The notes below the pieces were generated by a model. That model searched no databases. It saw only the letters and a program-made list of their open reading frames with translations, and had not been told where the DNA came from. A stretch of DNA of 29,908 bases from a virus, in IMG/VR virus record IMGVR_UViG_3300037487_001607, positions 1 to 29,908 of that record; one strand, given 5' to 3'. A program made the position numbers and the translations under genes. Shown one piece after another: positions 16,168 through 23,629 of this stretch (position 1 is the stretch's first letter; each line of letters opens with the position of its first letter).

Positions 16168-16482
16168 ATGAAAAGTAAGGACACAGAAATAAATGTATAC
16201 ATGAAAGACATACTCCAAGAAATGTTCCGTATTGTTGGTGCAGAATATTCAGATGAGTTTGTAAAAAAAGAAAACTGGTTTATGGAATACGAATGGGATG
16301 AAAAACAACAGGATGAATTTGCAAACTGGCTTGTTAATTATCTAAAGGGTAACAGGGAGGCTCGTAAGCATTTCTTTGGCAGGTCTGTTCTGTCTAACAG
16401 GGTATTAAAGGACAGCATCGCCATGTTTTTGTTCCACTGTGGATGGAAATTTAAGGAGGAGATAGAAGATGAAACAGCGTAA
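16168..16482 (+). CDS. Hypothetical phage protein
   Basis: A protein of 104 aa, soluble, acidic and aromatic. The pattern YEWDEKQQDEFANWLVNYLKGNREAR, then KDSIAMFLFHCGWKF, looks like a small helical phage family I have seen without an assigned function. There are no metal-binding or catalytic motifs. AGGAGG lies before the ATG, and its 3' end overlaps the next gene by 14 nt. Confidence 0.75.
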   Translation: MKSKDTEINVYMKDILQEMFRIVGAEYSDEFVKKENWFMEYEWDEKQQDEFANWLVNYLKGNREARKHFFGRSVLSNRVLKDSIAMFLFHCGWKFKEEIEDETA

Positions 16483-16678
16483 GTATGTGTTGAATTGGTT
16501 TGATAGGCTTGTTGTGAAGTATTTGCAGGGCAACAAGGAACGGACTGAAATAATTGTGTCTTCTTCGTTTGAGGGTTATAGGGTGGGGAAGATCCGAAAA
16601 GACTCTGGTGTAAAGAAAGGAAAGGTGGTATATGAAAACGTGGAATCAGGTCAAACAGTCGGGATCGGAACATTATAA
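16469..16678 (+). CDS. Hypothetical basic small protein
   Basis: A protein of 69 aa, not recognised. The N-terminal helix (QRKYVLNWFDRLVVKYLQ) is followed by a basic beta-type half (TEIIVSSSFEGYRVGKIRK). AAGGAGGAG lies 7 nt before the ATG. It overlaps both neighbours (14 nt upstream, 47 nt downstream), so translation is probably coupled. The 47-nt overlap is unusually long, but both frames have plausible start signals. Confidence 0.6.
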   Translation: MKQRKYVLNWFDRLVVKYLQGNKERTEIIVSSSFEGYRVGKIRKDSGVKKGKVVYENVESGQTVGIGTL

Positions 16679-16889
16679 AACTGGTGACGTGGAACCGATT
16701 GACTTATACAGGTCTCTTGGTATACTCAGACCGTTCGCTATTGCCAGTATTATTAAGTACAGTTCACGCAACGTAGGCGACGGGACCCAGGCGAGCGATC
16801 CTGTCAGTAATAAAGACATGCAAAAGATAATCCACTATGCAGAAATACTGATGTGTGTGTGCGGTGACTCCTATGAGAGTGAAACCTAG
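16632..16889 (+). CDS. DUF3310 family protein
   Basis: A protein of 85 aa. SEHYKTGDVEPIDLYRSLG, then AIASIIKYSSRN, then DMQKIIHYAEIL reproduces the DUF3310 signature: an HY-x-G-x-EPID opening, an IIKY-x-x-R helix and a final helix usually ending in LDxL. The family is widespread in phages and sometimes labelled nucleotide-kinase-like; no biochemical role is established from sequence here. AAAGGTGG lies 4-5 nt before the ATG. Confidence 0.8.
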   Translation: MKTWNQVKQSGSEHYKTGDVEPIDLYRSLGILRPFAIASIIKYSSRNVGDGTQASDPVSNKDMQKIIHYAEILMCVCGDSYESET

Positions 16890-17394
16890 AAAAAGTAAGG
16901 GCATAAAAGTGAGGGCGAATAGAAACACCGAACTAAAGTCCCACATTATACCCGAAGACATGGTTGTTGTAATTGATACACGTGAGCAGGTTCCCCTTTG
17001 GATGCCAAAACCTCCCAAGGGGCTTGTGATCATGAGAGATACATTACAAAATGGTGACTATAGTATCAAGGGACACGAACACAAATTCGCCATTGAACGG
17101 AAAAACAGTGATTTATTTGCCTTTTTGACGTCAGAAAGAGCGAAGACCAAGGAAAAACTGAACAGGTTGCTTGATTATGACTTCAAGGCATTGGTAATCG
17201 AATATTCCGAAGACGAATTGTTCATGCCTCAGTTATTTACTAACATTTCACCAGAAGTAGTAAGGCAATCTCTTATAAGTTTCGAGATAAAATATGGTTT
17301 GCACGTGTATTATGGTACAAAAAGTGATATAGAAAGGAAGGTTTTAGACTGGATGGTTTATTATTTTAACTACAAACGAGGAGGGACTAAATAA
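16855..17394 (+). CDS. ERCC4-domain (XPF/Mus81-type) nuclease
   Basis: A protein of 179 aa from the longest start; an alternative ATG at 16873 has a weak GGTGA in front and gives 173 aa with a very basic N-terminus. The nuclease core has VVIDTRE (D41, R43, E44), QNGDYSIKG (GDYSI 67-71) and the hallmark ERK (residues 81-83). A helical region follows, then PEVVRQSLISFEIKYGLHVYYG. ERCC4 nucleases cut branched DNA, flaps or fork structures next to double-strand/single-strand junctions. With no helicase domain or HhH, it resembles archaeal and phage minimal XPF proteins. The XPD-like helicase lies three genes downstream. Confidence 0.85.
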   Translation: MCAVTPMRVKPRKSKGIKVRANRNTELKSHIIPEDMVVVIDTREQVPLWMPKPPKGLVIMRDTLQNGDYSIKGHEHKFAIERKNSDLFAFLTSERAKTKEKLNRLLDYDFKALVIEYSEDELFMPQLFTNISPEVVRQSLISFEIKYGLHVYYGTKSDIERKVLDWMVYYFNYKRGGTK

Positions 17395-17966
17395 TGCGTA
17401 AGACAGGAAGGGAAAAAGCGAATTGGGATGATACCAGTTGGACTGAACATGTTAATTGGAACGAAGTTATAGACAAAATACCATTAGCCATAACATATGG
17501 TAAGGGTGTTCCGATTATACGTAAAACTGTGTACATGAACCAGTGGCACCAACACGTCATGGAACAAATATTGCATGAGGCAAGAGAATATTTCCGAACA
17601 GAAACGGATCTAACACGTTCGGTCATGAACACAGGTCTTGTTATGTATTACAATATATTTATGAAAAACAAGGCATCTCTGTCAGCCGACGAAGCGTTCT
17701 TCTATCAAAGTATCCGTGAATGCGAAAAGGCATGGAAAGCATCTGACATGGCTGAGGTAGTAAAACATGTTGTTTGTGAGAACACTAGACGTAAACGAAG
17801 AAAGATCCTCACAAACGAAAAGGCACAATCTTTGTATCTCGACACAATAAATAGACTCCCTAGTAAATTTAAGGAAGAGGTTTTGTCCATACTAGACGAA
17901 GAATCTAAGGACAATATTATTTCCAATGTTACATTTAATAAGTCTGTTGTAAAAGGAGAATCGTGA
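17394..17966 (+). CDS. Hypothetical protein, possible RHH-like segment
   Basis: A protein of 190 aa, not recognised. It is mostly helical and charged. EAREYFRTETDLTRSVMNTGLVMYYN near residues 60-85 has the spacing of a ribbon-helix-helix DNA-binding segment (TxSDLxRxAxxxG), but it sits inside the protein rather than at the N-terminus. A basic patch (ENTRRKRRKIL) lies near residue 130. The start shares a base with the ERCC4 stop (TAATG). It may be a partner or regulator of replication proteins; that is context only. Confidence 0.65.
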   Translation: MRKTGREKANWDDTSWTEHVNWNEVIDKIPLAITYGKGVPIIRKTVYMNQWHQHVMEQILHEAREYFRTETDLTRSVMNTGLVMYYNIFMKNKASLSADEAFFYQSIRECEKAWKASDMAEVVKHVVCENTRRKRRKILTNEKAQSLYLDTINRLPSKFKEEVLSILDEESKDNIISNVTFNKSVVKGES

Positions 17967-18262
17967 TGCTTTCTACAGAAGAAAATGAAATATATGACTA
18001 CCTTTCTGATTATGACTTAAAAATTGAACATGCTAGAAAAGAGTTAATAAAAAAGAAAAATCGTGATTATAAAAGAAAGTTATACAATGAAGATCCAGAG
18101 TATAGAAGGAAAAAAGCATTGTATAACAAGCGGTGGAGAGAGAAGGAAAAAAGCGGAGAGTATATTCATGATCGTGGGAAAAGGTTTAAATTACCCACAC
18201 AAGAGGAATGGGACGAAATACAGTCCTGGTATGCCGAAAGAAGAAAGATAGGGGGTGCATAA
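17966..18262 (+). CDS. Hypothetical highly basic helical protein
   Basis: A protein of 98 aa from ATG 17966 (GGAG 7 nt upstream; the GTG at 17963 is too close to it). The middle (KKKNRDYKRKLYNEDPEYRRKKALYNKRWREKEK) is an array of basic, tyrosine-rich short repeats like those flanking HNH domains in mobile endonucleases, but no HNH core is present. Nucleic-acid binding is likely. It overlaps the previous stop (TGATG). It could be a remnant or DNA-binding half of a homing endonuclease, or an independent protein. Confidence 0.65.
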   Translation: MLSTEENEIYDYLSDYDLKIEHARKELIKKKNRDYKRKLYNEDPEYRRKKALYNKRWREKEKSGEYIHDRGKRFKLPTQEEWDEIQSWYAERRKIGGA

Positions 18263-18516
18263 GTGAATATTAGAATACCTACATATTTGAATATTAACAT
18301 ATTTACATATATAATGTTACATATTGGCATACCTACATATTGGCATACGGTACCCGAAAGATCTCCTGTAGATGTTGGGTCTCCACTGCTACTGTAAGTA
18401 AGATCATTATATGCTTTTGGGGTCGAATCGGAACCGAACCGTAATTACATTTTAACATATCTGCATATTTGATGTAACGCAGATTTAAATATTAGATGAA
18501 TAGAGGAAATGAATAA
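18263..18516 (+). repeat. Non-coding repeat and structured region upstream of the helicase gene
   Basis: There is no credible gene in these 254 nt. Positions 18281-18341 carry ACATATT at 18281, 18297, 18319 and 18335 plus ACATAT at 18305. Two copies of TACATATTGGCATAC lie in tandem at 18318-18332 and 18334-18348. Immediately after, CGGTACCCGA (18348-18357) can pair with TCGGAACCG (18428-18436), enclosing an inner GATCT/AGATC stem (18360-18364 / 18401-18405). The repeats look like iterons or operator sites, while the second half looks like a folded RNA leader for the helicase gene. The region could be a replication origin, a promoter control site or both. Confidence 0.5.
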
Positions 18517-20121
18517 ATGAATAATAGAATATTAGAGGCAAAGAATAGGTTCGAGAAGTTCAGGAATCTGCCTTTTAGGGAGCACCAGGCAGAGATTGTC
18601 GAATTTGCCTGTAGGAGTAAAAAGAAGTTTACTGTCATAGAGGCTCCTACAGGTATAGGAAAAACTCTGGCCGGTATGTGCATTGGGAGTATGTATGGTG
18701 GTGCGATTTATACCGTACATTCCAAGACACTGCAAAAGCAGATCGGGGAGGACTTCAAAGAAGTGCCTGTTTTATGGGGGAGGAATAATTATGCATGTTT
18801 GTATGATGATAAACTGACCACAGACATGTGCCCCCTTTCTAAGGACAAATGTGAGAACTACTGGGCGTGTTTGTATAATGTGGCTAAGTTAAAGGCGTCT
18901 AAGTCCAACCTGTGTACTTTAAACTACCACTATTTGCTCACAGAGGTGAATTTTGTCGGGGTCTTTAGTGGGCGTAACTTGATTATCATTGATGAAGCGG
19001 ATAGCCTAGAAACCGTTCTGGCTGACTTTATTGGGATTAATATTAATAACCGTATGGTCAAGGACTACAAGATACCATTTCCCTCGTATAAAACCACGTC
19101 CTCGCCAAAAAGTATTGATTCGTGGATAGAGTGGGCAGAAACACTTTTGGACTCCCTGGGGACCCATATGAGGCGAATTAAGATGTCTGTGGACACGACT
19201 GGGGATATTGTCAGTGAGGAACAGTATGAGGCGATTAAGAAGATAAAACAGATTGAGACCAATATGACCAAGTTGAATATGTTTATTGACAACGTGGATT
19301 CTTCCTGGTTGTATGAGGAACGGGAGAGTAAGTATGGAGTAAGCATACATTTTAATCCTACGTGGATCTCTGTGGATCTGGCGTATAAGTATTTATGGAA
19401 CCATGCTGACAAATTTGTGTTAATGTCTGCTACGTTTCCGTATTTGCCTGTATTAACCAAACTGCTAGGAATGGAACCTGGGGATGTGGACTACTCACAG
19501 TACCCTTCTATCTTTCCTGTGGAGAACAGACAGGTAAAATACGAGATCGCTGGTGACCTGGTATATGCCAAAATGAAAGAGGAGACTCCTAAGGTTATCA
19601 AAAAGGTTAAAGAGATAATCAATAGACCTGAGAACGTTAATGAAAAGGGGTTGATACATACTGTATCGTATAGGCTCGCTGATGAGATCATGAAGATAGG
19701 TGATAAGAGATTAGTTACCCATACCAATGACTCAGATAGATCCAGTATACTAGACAGGTTTATGTTTGCTCGTGAACCCCTGATCTTAGTGAGCCCCAGT
19801 ATGGAGAGGGGTATTTCTTTGGATGATGATTTGTGTCGGTTTGTGATATTTCTAAAAGCACCGTTTTTAAGTTTGGCAGACAAGTTGGTTAACGCTAGAT
19901 TGTTTGGAAGCCAAATTGGACAGATTTGGTTTATATCTCAAATGTTGTTGTCGGTGGTACAGGGTTGTGGACGTGCGGTTAGATCTAATAAAGATTATGC
20001 TAAGGCATACATTTTAGATTATCAAATACAAAAAGCAATTTCAAGAAATCCAAACATGGTTCCAAAATGGTTTCGAGATTCGGTATGGATTTTATTATTA
20101 TGTGTAATGGGGGTATCATAA
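18517..20121 (+). CDS. XPD/DinG-type superfamily 2 helicase with Fe-S cluster
   Basis: A protein of 534 aa. Walker A EAPTGIGKT is at 42-50, and motif II IIDEAD has DEAD at 159-162. Motif VI QGCGRAVR is at 482-489. Between motifs I and II are four cysteines (C94, C105, C112, C118) with the spacing of the XPD/DinG 4Fe-4S domain. These enzymes unwind DNA 5' to 3' and remove R-loops, D-loops and protein blocks. It should act in phage replication or recombination, perhaps with the ERCC4 nuclease. The last ~12 residues (WILLLCVMGVS) turn abruptly hydrophobic right before an HNH gene, so the original C-terminus may have been replaced. Start: AGAGGAAA about 9 nt upstream. Confidence 0.85.
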   Translation: MNNRILEAKNRFEKFRNLPFREHQAEIVEFACRSKKKFTVIEAPTGIGKTLAGMCIGSMYGGAIYTVHSKTLQKQIGEDFKEVPVLWGRNNYACLYDDKLTTDMCPLSKDKCENYWACLYNVAKLKASKSNLCTLNYHYLLTEVNFVGVFSGRNLIIIDEADSLETVLADFIGININNRMVKDYKIPFPSYKTTSSPKSIDSWIEWAETLLDSLGTHMRRIKMSVDTTGDIVSEEQYEAIKKIKQIETNMTKLNMFIDNVDSSWLYEERESKYGVSIHFNPTWISVDLAYKYLWNHADKFVLMSATFPYLPVLTKLLGMEPGDVDYSQYPSIFPVENRQVKYEIAGDLVYAKMKEETPKVIKKVKEIINRPENVNEKGLIHTVSYRLADEIMKIGDKRLVTHTNDSDRSSILDRFMFAREPLILVSPSMERGISLDDDLCRFVIFLKAPFLSLADKLVNARLFGSQIGQIWFISQMLLSVVQGCGRAVRSNKDYAKAYILDYQIQKAISRNPNMVPKWFRDSVWILLLCVMGVS

Positions 20122-20814
20122 ATGAGAGTTTGCACAATATGTGGAACAGCAAAAGAAAATTCTTGTTTCTATAAAGAAAAAAGACGCATAGACGGTCTTC
20201 GTCTTTATTGTAAAACATGTTCTTCCCTACAAGTTAAAAAATGGTATCATGCTCATCTTGAACAAGCTAGAGCAACAAATATGAGACACAAACGTGCACA
20301 TCCAGAAAAAGTTAGGGCACAGATTAAAAAATGGCGTGCAGAGAATCCAGGCATAGTTAAGTTAAATAGAGATAAATGGATAAACAACAACAGGGGTAGG
20401 TTTAATGAATTACAAAGGAAAGTTAAACTTAAAATAAGGGCAACATTAAAGGGAAAATTAACCCATAAAATTGGTATGTCTATCAGAAATACAGTGCAAG
20501 CTAAAAGTAAAAATAACAAACACTGGGAAATACTTGTTGGTTATACGGTTGAGGAACTAATAAATTATTTAGAAAAATTATTTACACCTAACATGACGTG
20601 GGATAATTATGGTCCTGTATGGCATATAGATCATAAAATACCAATTTCTGTATTTAATTTTGAAACACCAGATGACATTGATTTTAAAAAATGTTGGTGT
20701 TTGGATAATTTACAGCCACTAGAAGCATCTAAAAACTGGAGTAAACGTGCAAATTTAACCGAACCATTCCAACCATCTTTACTTATTAATTTACAAAAGA
20801 AAGGAGAAATATGA
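20122..20814 (+). CDS. HNH endonuclease with N-terminal zinc finger
   Basis: A protein of 230 aa. The N-terminus has CTICG (C4, C7) and a second CxxC in LYCKTCSS (about residues 29-32), a zinc finger usual in phage recombination-endonuclease-like HNH proteins. A long basic helical middle follows. The C-terminal HNH is WHIDHKIPISVFNF, then CWCLDNLQPLEASKNWSK. The ATG directly abuts the helicase stop codon (TAAATG); the GGGGG in the helicase 3' end may act as its ribosome site. It is a mobile free-standing homing endonuclease by family. Confidence 0.9.
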   Translation: MRVCTICGTAKENSCFYKEKRRIDGLRLYCKTCSSLQVKKWYHAHLEQARATNMRHKRAHPEKVRAQIKKWRAENPGIVKLNRDKWINNNRGRFNELQRKVKLKIRATLKGKLTHKIGMSIRNTVQAKSKNNKHWEILVGYTVEELINYLEKLFTPNMTWDNYGPVWHIDHKIPISVFNFETPDDIDFKKCWCLDNLQPLEASKNWSKRANLTEPFQPSLLINLQKKGEI

Positions 20815-21098
20815 AAACACCGTCTGAATTATGTATAGAATGTATGAAGTGTTGTCAATCAATAGGGTGGTATGTCAACGCCAAAGACCTGCACGCTATT
20901 GCTTTTTATATTGCTCGTGGGTGCAAGTTGTATATGTATGATGAAAACTCTGTATTGGTATCGGTGCCCCATGTATGTCAGCATTTGGGAGAACACGGAT
21001 GTAAGATATATGACAAGAGACCGTTGATATGTAAGGCATATGATGGTCGTATGGATCCTAGTCTGAAAGGAGAGTGTTTATGGAATCTGTTGGGGTAG
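20811..21098 (+). CDS. YkgJ-type cysteine cluster protein
   Basis: A protein of 95 aa. The N-terminus has C-x2-C-x2-CC (C8, C11, C14, C15), then CQHLGEHGCKIYDKRPLICKAY (C56, C64, C74) and a last C89. This is the signature of the YkgJ family of metal- (zinc or iron-sulphur) binding proteins, whose function is poorly known. AAAGGAG lies before the ATG, which overlaps the previous HNH stop (ATGA). In cells such proteins often accompany oxygenases or modification enzymes; here it is simply embedded in the replication operon. Confidence 0.8.
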   Translation: MKTPSELCIECMKCCQSIGWYVNAKDLHAIAFYIARGCKLYMYDENSVLVSVPHVCQHLGEHGCKIYDKRPLICKAYDGRMDPSLKGECLWNLLG

Positions 21099-21508
21099 TT
21101 GATAGTTATAAGCCTAAACCGTATAAGAAACATAAGACCACGGAGGAGCACTTTGAAACCTACAAAGCGGAGATAGAAAAACTATGGACAATGTTCCAGA
21201 TGAGTGGTATTAGTACGTTTTATCAGCACACTAAGATACAAGCCAGGGCTGCGTATAAGATTAGTTCTGACATGGTTGTGTCGTATTGTTTGTCTACTGA
21301 ATGGTATCAGTGCGAGGAACCTACTAATGAGGATGTAAAAAAATCTGCCAGACACGAGTTTTCTCACTCGTTGGTTGGGATAATTGATTTACTTGCTCAT
21401 GACAGGCACGCTACTGCAGCCGCACTGAAAATGGAGTTCGAGAGATTTGCTAATATAATGGAGGATTTTTTGACTAAACTGTATGAAGGGAGGATTGAGT
21501 ATAAGTGA
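21080..21508 (+). CDS. Small HExxH (SprT/zincin-like) protein
   Basis: A protein of 142 aa starting MESVGVVDSY at the ATG with AAGGAG 7 nt upstream; an upstream in-frame GTG lies inside that spacing. KSARHEFSHSLVGIID (around residue 90) has HEFSH, an HExxH zinc-peptidase motif on a helix, followed by an acidic-rich helix (KMEFERFANIMEDF) that could give a third ligand. The overall pattern resembles small SprT-like or phage putative metallopeptidases. The preceding strand AAYKISSDMVVSYCLS fits the edge strand of such folds. Peptidase activity is inferred; structural use of zinc is possible. Confidence 0.6.
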   Translation: MESVGVVDSYKPKPYKKHKTTEEHFETYKAEIEKLWTMFQMSGISTFYQHTKIQARAAYKISSDMVVSYCLSTEWYQCEEPTNEDVKKSARHEFSHSLVGIIDLLAHDRHATAAALKMEFERFANIMEDFLTKLYEGRIEYK

Positions 21509-22059
21509 ATAAAATAAACTTACTTGGCAAAAGATTTGGTAGACTTGTTGTTATCCAAGAGCATCCATCTCTTAAAACACCTAATCAAAAGAAAATATCT
21601 TGGACTAGATGGAAGTGTTTATGTGATTGTGGTAAAGAAACAATTGTTCGTACTGGCAATTTGTCCAATTATAGAACATTTTCTTGTGGATGTATAAGAA
21701 TTGAAAAATTAAAGTCCGAAAAACGTGAAACTGCTAGAAATTGGAAAGGTGGTAGAGACACGAACCCAGCAGGTTATATATATGTATATAGTCCAGAACA
21801 TAAAAATTCTGGTACAAATGGTAGAGTTGCAGAACATGTTTTAGTCATGTGTAAACATCTTGGTAGAATGTTGCATAAAGGTGAAAGTGTGCACCATTTA
21901 AACAATATTAAATCTGATAATAGAATTGAAAACCTTGAACTATGGACTACCAACCACCCAAACGGGTCAAGAGTTGAAGACATTATTAATTTTTCAATCG
22001 AAACACTAAAAAAATATAAACCAGAAGTACTGAAAAGTGAAAGGAGTAATAATATATAA
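21505..22059 (+). CDS. HNH endonuclease with N-terminal zinc ribbon
   Basis: A protein of 184 aa with GTG start overlapping the previous TGA; GGGAGG lies ~12 nt upstream. N-terminal GKRFGRLVVIQE, then WKCLCDCGKETIVRTGNL, then SCGC form the zinc-ribbon module commonly fused to phage HNH endonucleases. The HNH_3 core is HVLVMCKHLGRMLHKGES, then VHHLNNIKSDNRIENLEL, ending WTTNHPNGS. It is a free-standing mobile endonuclease. Visibly AT-richer than its flanking genes. Confidence 0.9.
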   Translation: MNKINLLGKRFGRLVVIQEHPSLKTPNQKKISWTRWKCLCDCGKETIVRTGNLSNYRTFSCGCIRIEKLKSEKRETARNWKGGRDTNPAGYIYVYSPEHKNSGTNGRVAEHVLVMCKHLGRMLHKGESVHHLNNIKSDNRIENLELWTTNHPNGSRVEDIINFSIETLKKYKPEVLKSERSNNI

Positions 22060-22577
22060 TGTTTATATATTTCGATTTGGATGGAGTTCTAAGAGACTTG
22101 GCTAATGCCGTGTTTAAGACTAAAGCCAAAGTATGGGACCAGGAAGACAACAACGGTAATGGGGTAATCGAAGCTGTTAACCGTAAACCCAGTATATTGA
22201 TCCAGGCTCGTAAGACACCCTACTGTGACCCCATACTGGATTTCATAGTGGAGCATGGGATGTATTTGTATCTGCTCTCTGCTCAACCTGGTAACTGGAG
22301 GGTTAATACCGACAGGTGGATTGAGAAGAATATTGTGAGGTATAGTCCTTATTTCAAAAAGGCTGATCCACGTGTTATATACGTGACTAAACCTGAACAG
22401 AAGTTACGTATGTTGAATAAAAAGAAAGGGGATGTACTGGTTGAGGATTACCCTAAGTTTGATGATTACTCTAGGATCATACTGATTGATTATATGTATA
22501 ACAGAACTGTTACGGGTATGTTGGCTCGTGTACGTACTCCTGAGGAGTTGATCGTTGAACTGGAGAAGTATGTCTGA
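22059..22577 (+). CDS. HAD-like phosphatase (possible 5'-nucleotidase)
   Basis: A protein of 172 aa. HAD motif I is FDLDGVLRD (D6 nucleophile, D8). LLSAQP (about residues 72-77) is the motif II serine region. Motif III/IV are probably K114-K-K and DVLVEDYPKFDDY (about 124-136). The short cap fits phage deoxyribonucleotidase/NT5C-like proteins, which would dephosphorylate nucleotides; polynucleotide phosphatase is an alternative. TAATG junction with the HNH gene upstream. Confidence 0.75.
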   Translation: MFIYFDLDGVLRDLANAVFKTKAKVWDQEDNNGNGVIEAVNRKPSILIQARKTPYCDPILDFIVEHGMYLYLLSAQPGNWRVNTDRWIEKNIVRYSPYFKKADPRVIYVTKPEQKLRMLNKKKGDVLVEDYPKFDDYSRIILIDYMYNRTVTGMLARVRTPEELIVELEKYV

Positions 22578-22595
22578 TTAAAAGCAGTATATGAT

Positions 22596-22616
22596 CCAGG
22601 CTCCAGGCTCCAGGAG
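22596..22616 (+). repeat. Three tandem 7-nt repeats (CCAGGCT, CCAGGCT, CCAGGAG)
   Basis: Three units sit back to back in the short gap between the HAD gene and the zinc-finger gene, two identical and the third differing at two bases. They are probably a replication-slippage product in the leader of the next gene; no function is evident. Confidence 0.55.
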
Positions 22617-22644
22617 CACGAGCAAGCATACAGAAAGGAAGTAT

Positions 22645-22986
22645 ATGTGTAGTATAATTGGTGTTTTCACCTGTTGTCAATGTAAGGACAAATTCGATGA
22701 GTTTGAGTTTAATTACAAGGCTCACAAGGTGGATGGGTTTATTATGTGTAATTTGTGTAGGAAGACCCTGGGGTTGCAGTATTCCAGATCACAGGAACGA
22801 AGGAAAATATACAATGTGTATGGGAAAACTGGGAAACCCTACAACTGTATTTTATGCGGTGAGGTGATTAAAAAGGGATCCAAAGATGTGCAGTATCGGG
22901 TGGAAAACGGGAAGCGCAAATACATGCATCTGGACTGCCCCGAATGGAAACAGGTGAAACTTGAGTTGACAACTTTTGGTGAATGA
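22645..22986 (+). CDS. Zinc-finger protein, unknown function
   Basis: A protein of 113 aa starting MCSIIGVFTC, with AAAGGAAG just upstream; the longer frame would begin in the repeat region without a ribosome site. It shows two CxxC-type zinc sites: CCQC ... CNLC (residues ~10-40) and CILC ... HLDC (residues ~70-100), with a basic linker (RSQERRKIY). This is the form of a double zinc-ribbon, typical of DNA- or RNA-binding phage proteins. Function unknown. It is the last gene before the tRNA pair. Confidence 0.7.
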   Translation: MCSIIGVFTCCQCKDKFDEFEFNYKAHKVDGFIMCNLCRKTLGLQYSRSQERRKIYNVYGKTGKPYNCILCGEVIKKGSKDVQYRVENGKRKYMHLDCPEWKQVKLELTTFGE

Positions 22987-23011
22987 TAAAAAAATAGTTG
23001 TAAACAAACGA

Positions 23012-23086
23012 GCCGGAATAACTCAACGGGTAGAGGGGCATTTTGTAAGCGCCTGGTCGGTGGTTCGAGTCCGCCTTCCGGCTCCA
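23012..23086 (+). tRNA. tRNA-Thr (anticodon TGT), irregular anticodon stem
   Basis: The acceptor stem GCCGGAA pairs with TTCCGGC, with T73 and an encoded CCA. The D stem is CTC/GAG, and the T arm is GGTGG-TTCGAGT-CCGCC. The anticodon loop reads TTTGTAA, giving anticodon TGT (Thr). The anticodon stem GGCAT/GCGCC has an A-C mismatch and a T-G wobble, and the D-arm to anticodon joint seems one base short. It may be functional, edited, or a decaying copy. Confidence 0.75.
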
Positions 23087-23095
23087 AATAAATGT

Positions 23096-23172
23096 CGGGA
23101 TGTAGCGCAGTCTGGTAGCGCACTTGATTTGGGATCAAGGGGTCGAAGGTTCGAATCCTTCCTTCCCGACCA
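23096..23172 (+). tRNA. tRNA-Pro (anticodon TGG)
   Basis: The acceptor CGGGATG pairs with CTTCCCG with a single T-T mismatch; discriminator A and encoded CCA follow. D stem GCGC/GCGC; anticodon stem CTTGA/TCAAG is perfect around loop TTTGGGA, anticodon TGG. T arm GAAGG-TTCGAAT-CCTTC is perfect. The C1-G72 start pair is typical of bacterial tRNA-Pro. It lies 9 nt after the tRNA-Thr, so the two are probably processed from the operon transcript. Confidence 0.93.
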
Positions 23173-23192
23173 TAAAACGAAAGGAGTGAAAA

Positions 23193-23417
23193 ATGTTAGT
23201 TACAGAAGAAGAAGCGAAAAAGAAGTGGTGTCCAATGGTGAGTTTTCATGTTGGATTTAAGAGTAATGTATTTGACAACAAACCAGGTGGCTCTCCCGCA
23301 CACAACGGCTCTTGCTTTTGTATCGCCTCTGATTGTATGAAGTGGAGGTGGAGAGAAAGCATCTGGGCAGGTAAAGAAACCCTCGGTTACTGCGGTCTGG
23401 GAGGTAAGGTTGTATGA
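23193..23417 (+). CDS. Conserved-type phage cysteine protein (KKWCPMV ... YCGLGG)
   Basis: A protein of 74 aa. The layout [17 protein letters not shown], then [13 protein letters not shown], then GYCGLGGK matches a small family common in phage genomes, with conserved cysteines that probably bind a metal. Function unknown. AAAGGAG precedes the ATG. It is the first protein gene after the tRNAs, and its stop overlaps the next start (ATGA). Confidence 0.75.
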   Translation: MLVTEEEAKKKWCPMVSFHVGFKSNVFDNKPGGSPAHNGSCFCIASDCMKWRWRESIWAGKETLGYCGLGGKVV

Positions 23418-23629
23418 CAAGACAAATGGAGTATATGAACCGTAATTCGTGGGCAGGGTTTCTTAATTACTGGTACCAGAGACCAGAACATTTTGAAGAT
23501 CTGTTTGGGGTAAAACTCGACGACGAATCAGCAATCGACGCATATATTGAGTGTCGGGAATTACGTAGAATGTTGAGTATCATTGATTTTAAAAACATAG
23601 TGTCAGAAGAGGTGGAAGAATATGATTGA
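23414..23629 (+). CDS. Hypothetical acidic protein
   Basis: A protein of 71 aa, not recognised. It is acidic and helical, with no cysteine pairs or membrane span: an aromatic N-terminal part (SWAGFLNYWYQRPEHF) and an acidic tail (IVSEEVEEYD). Overlaps both neighbours by a few bases, so it is translationally coupled. Confidence 0.65.
   Translation: MTRQMEYMNRNSWAGFLNYWYQRPEHFEDLFGVKLDDESAIDAYIECRELRRMLSIIDFKNIVSEEVEEYD

Noticed and set aside
18421-18442. T-loop-like GGTCGAATC, possible degenerate tRNA
   Set aside because: No acceptor, D arm or anticodon arm can be built around it.
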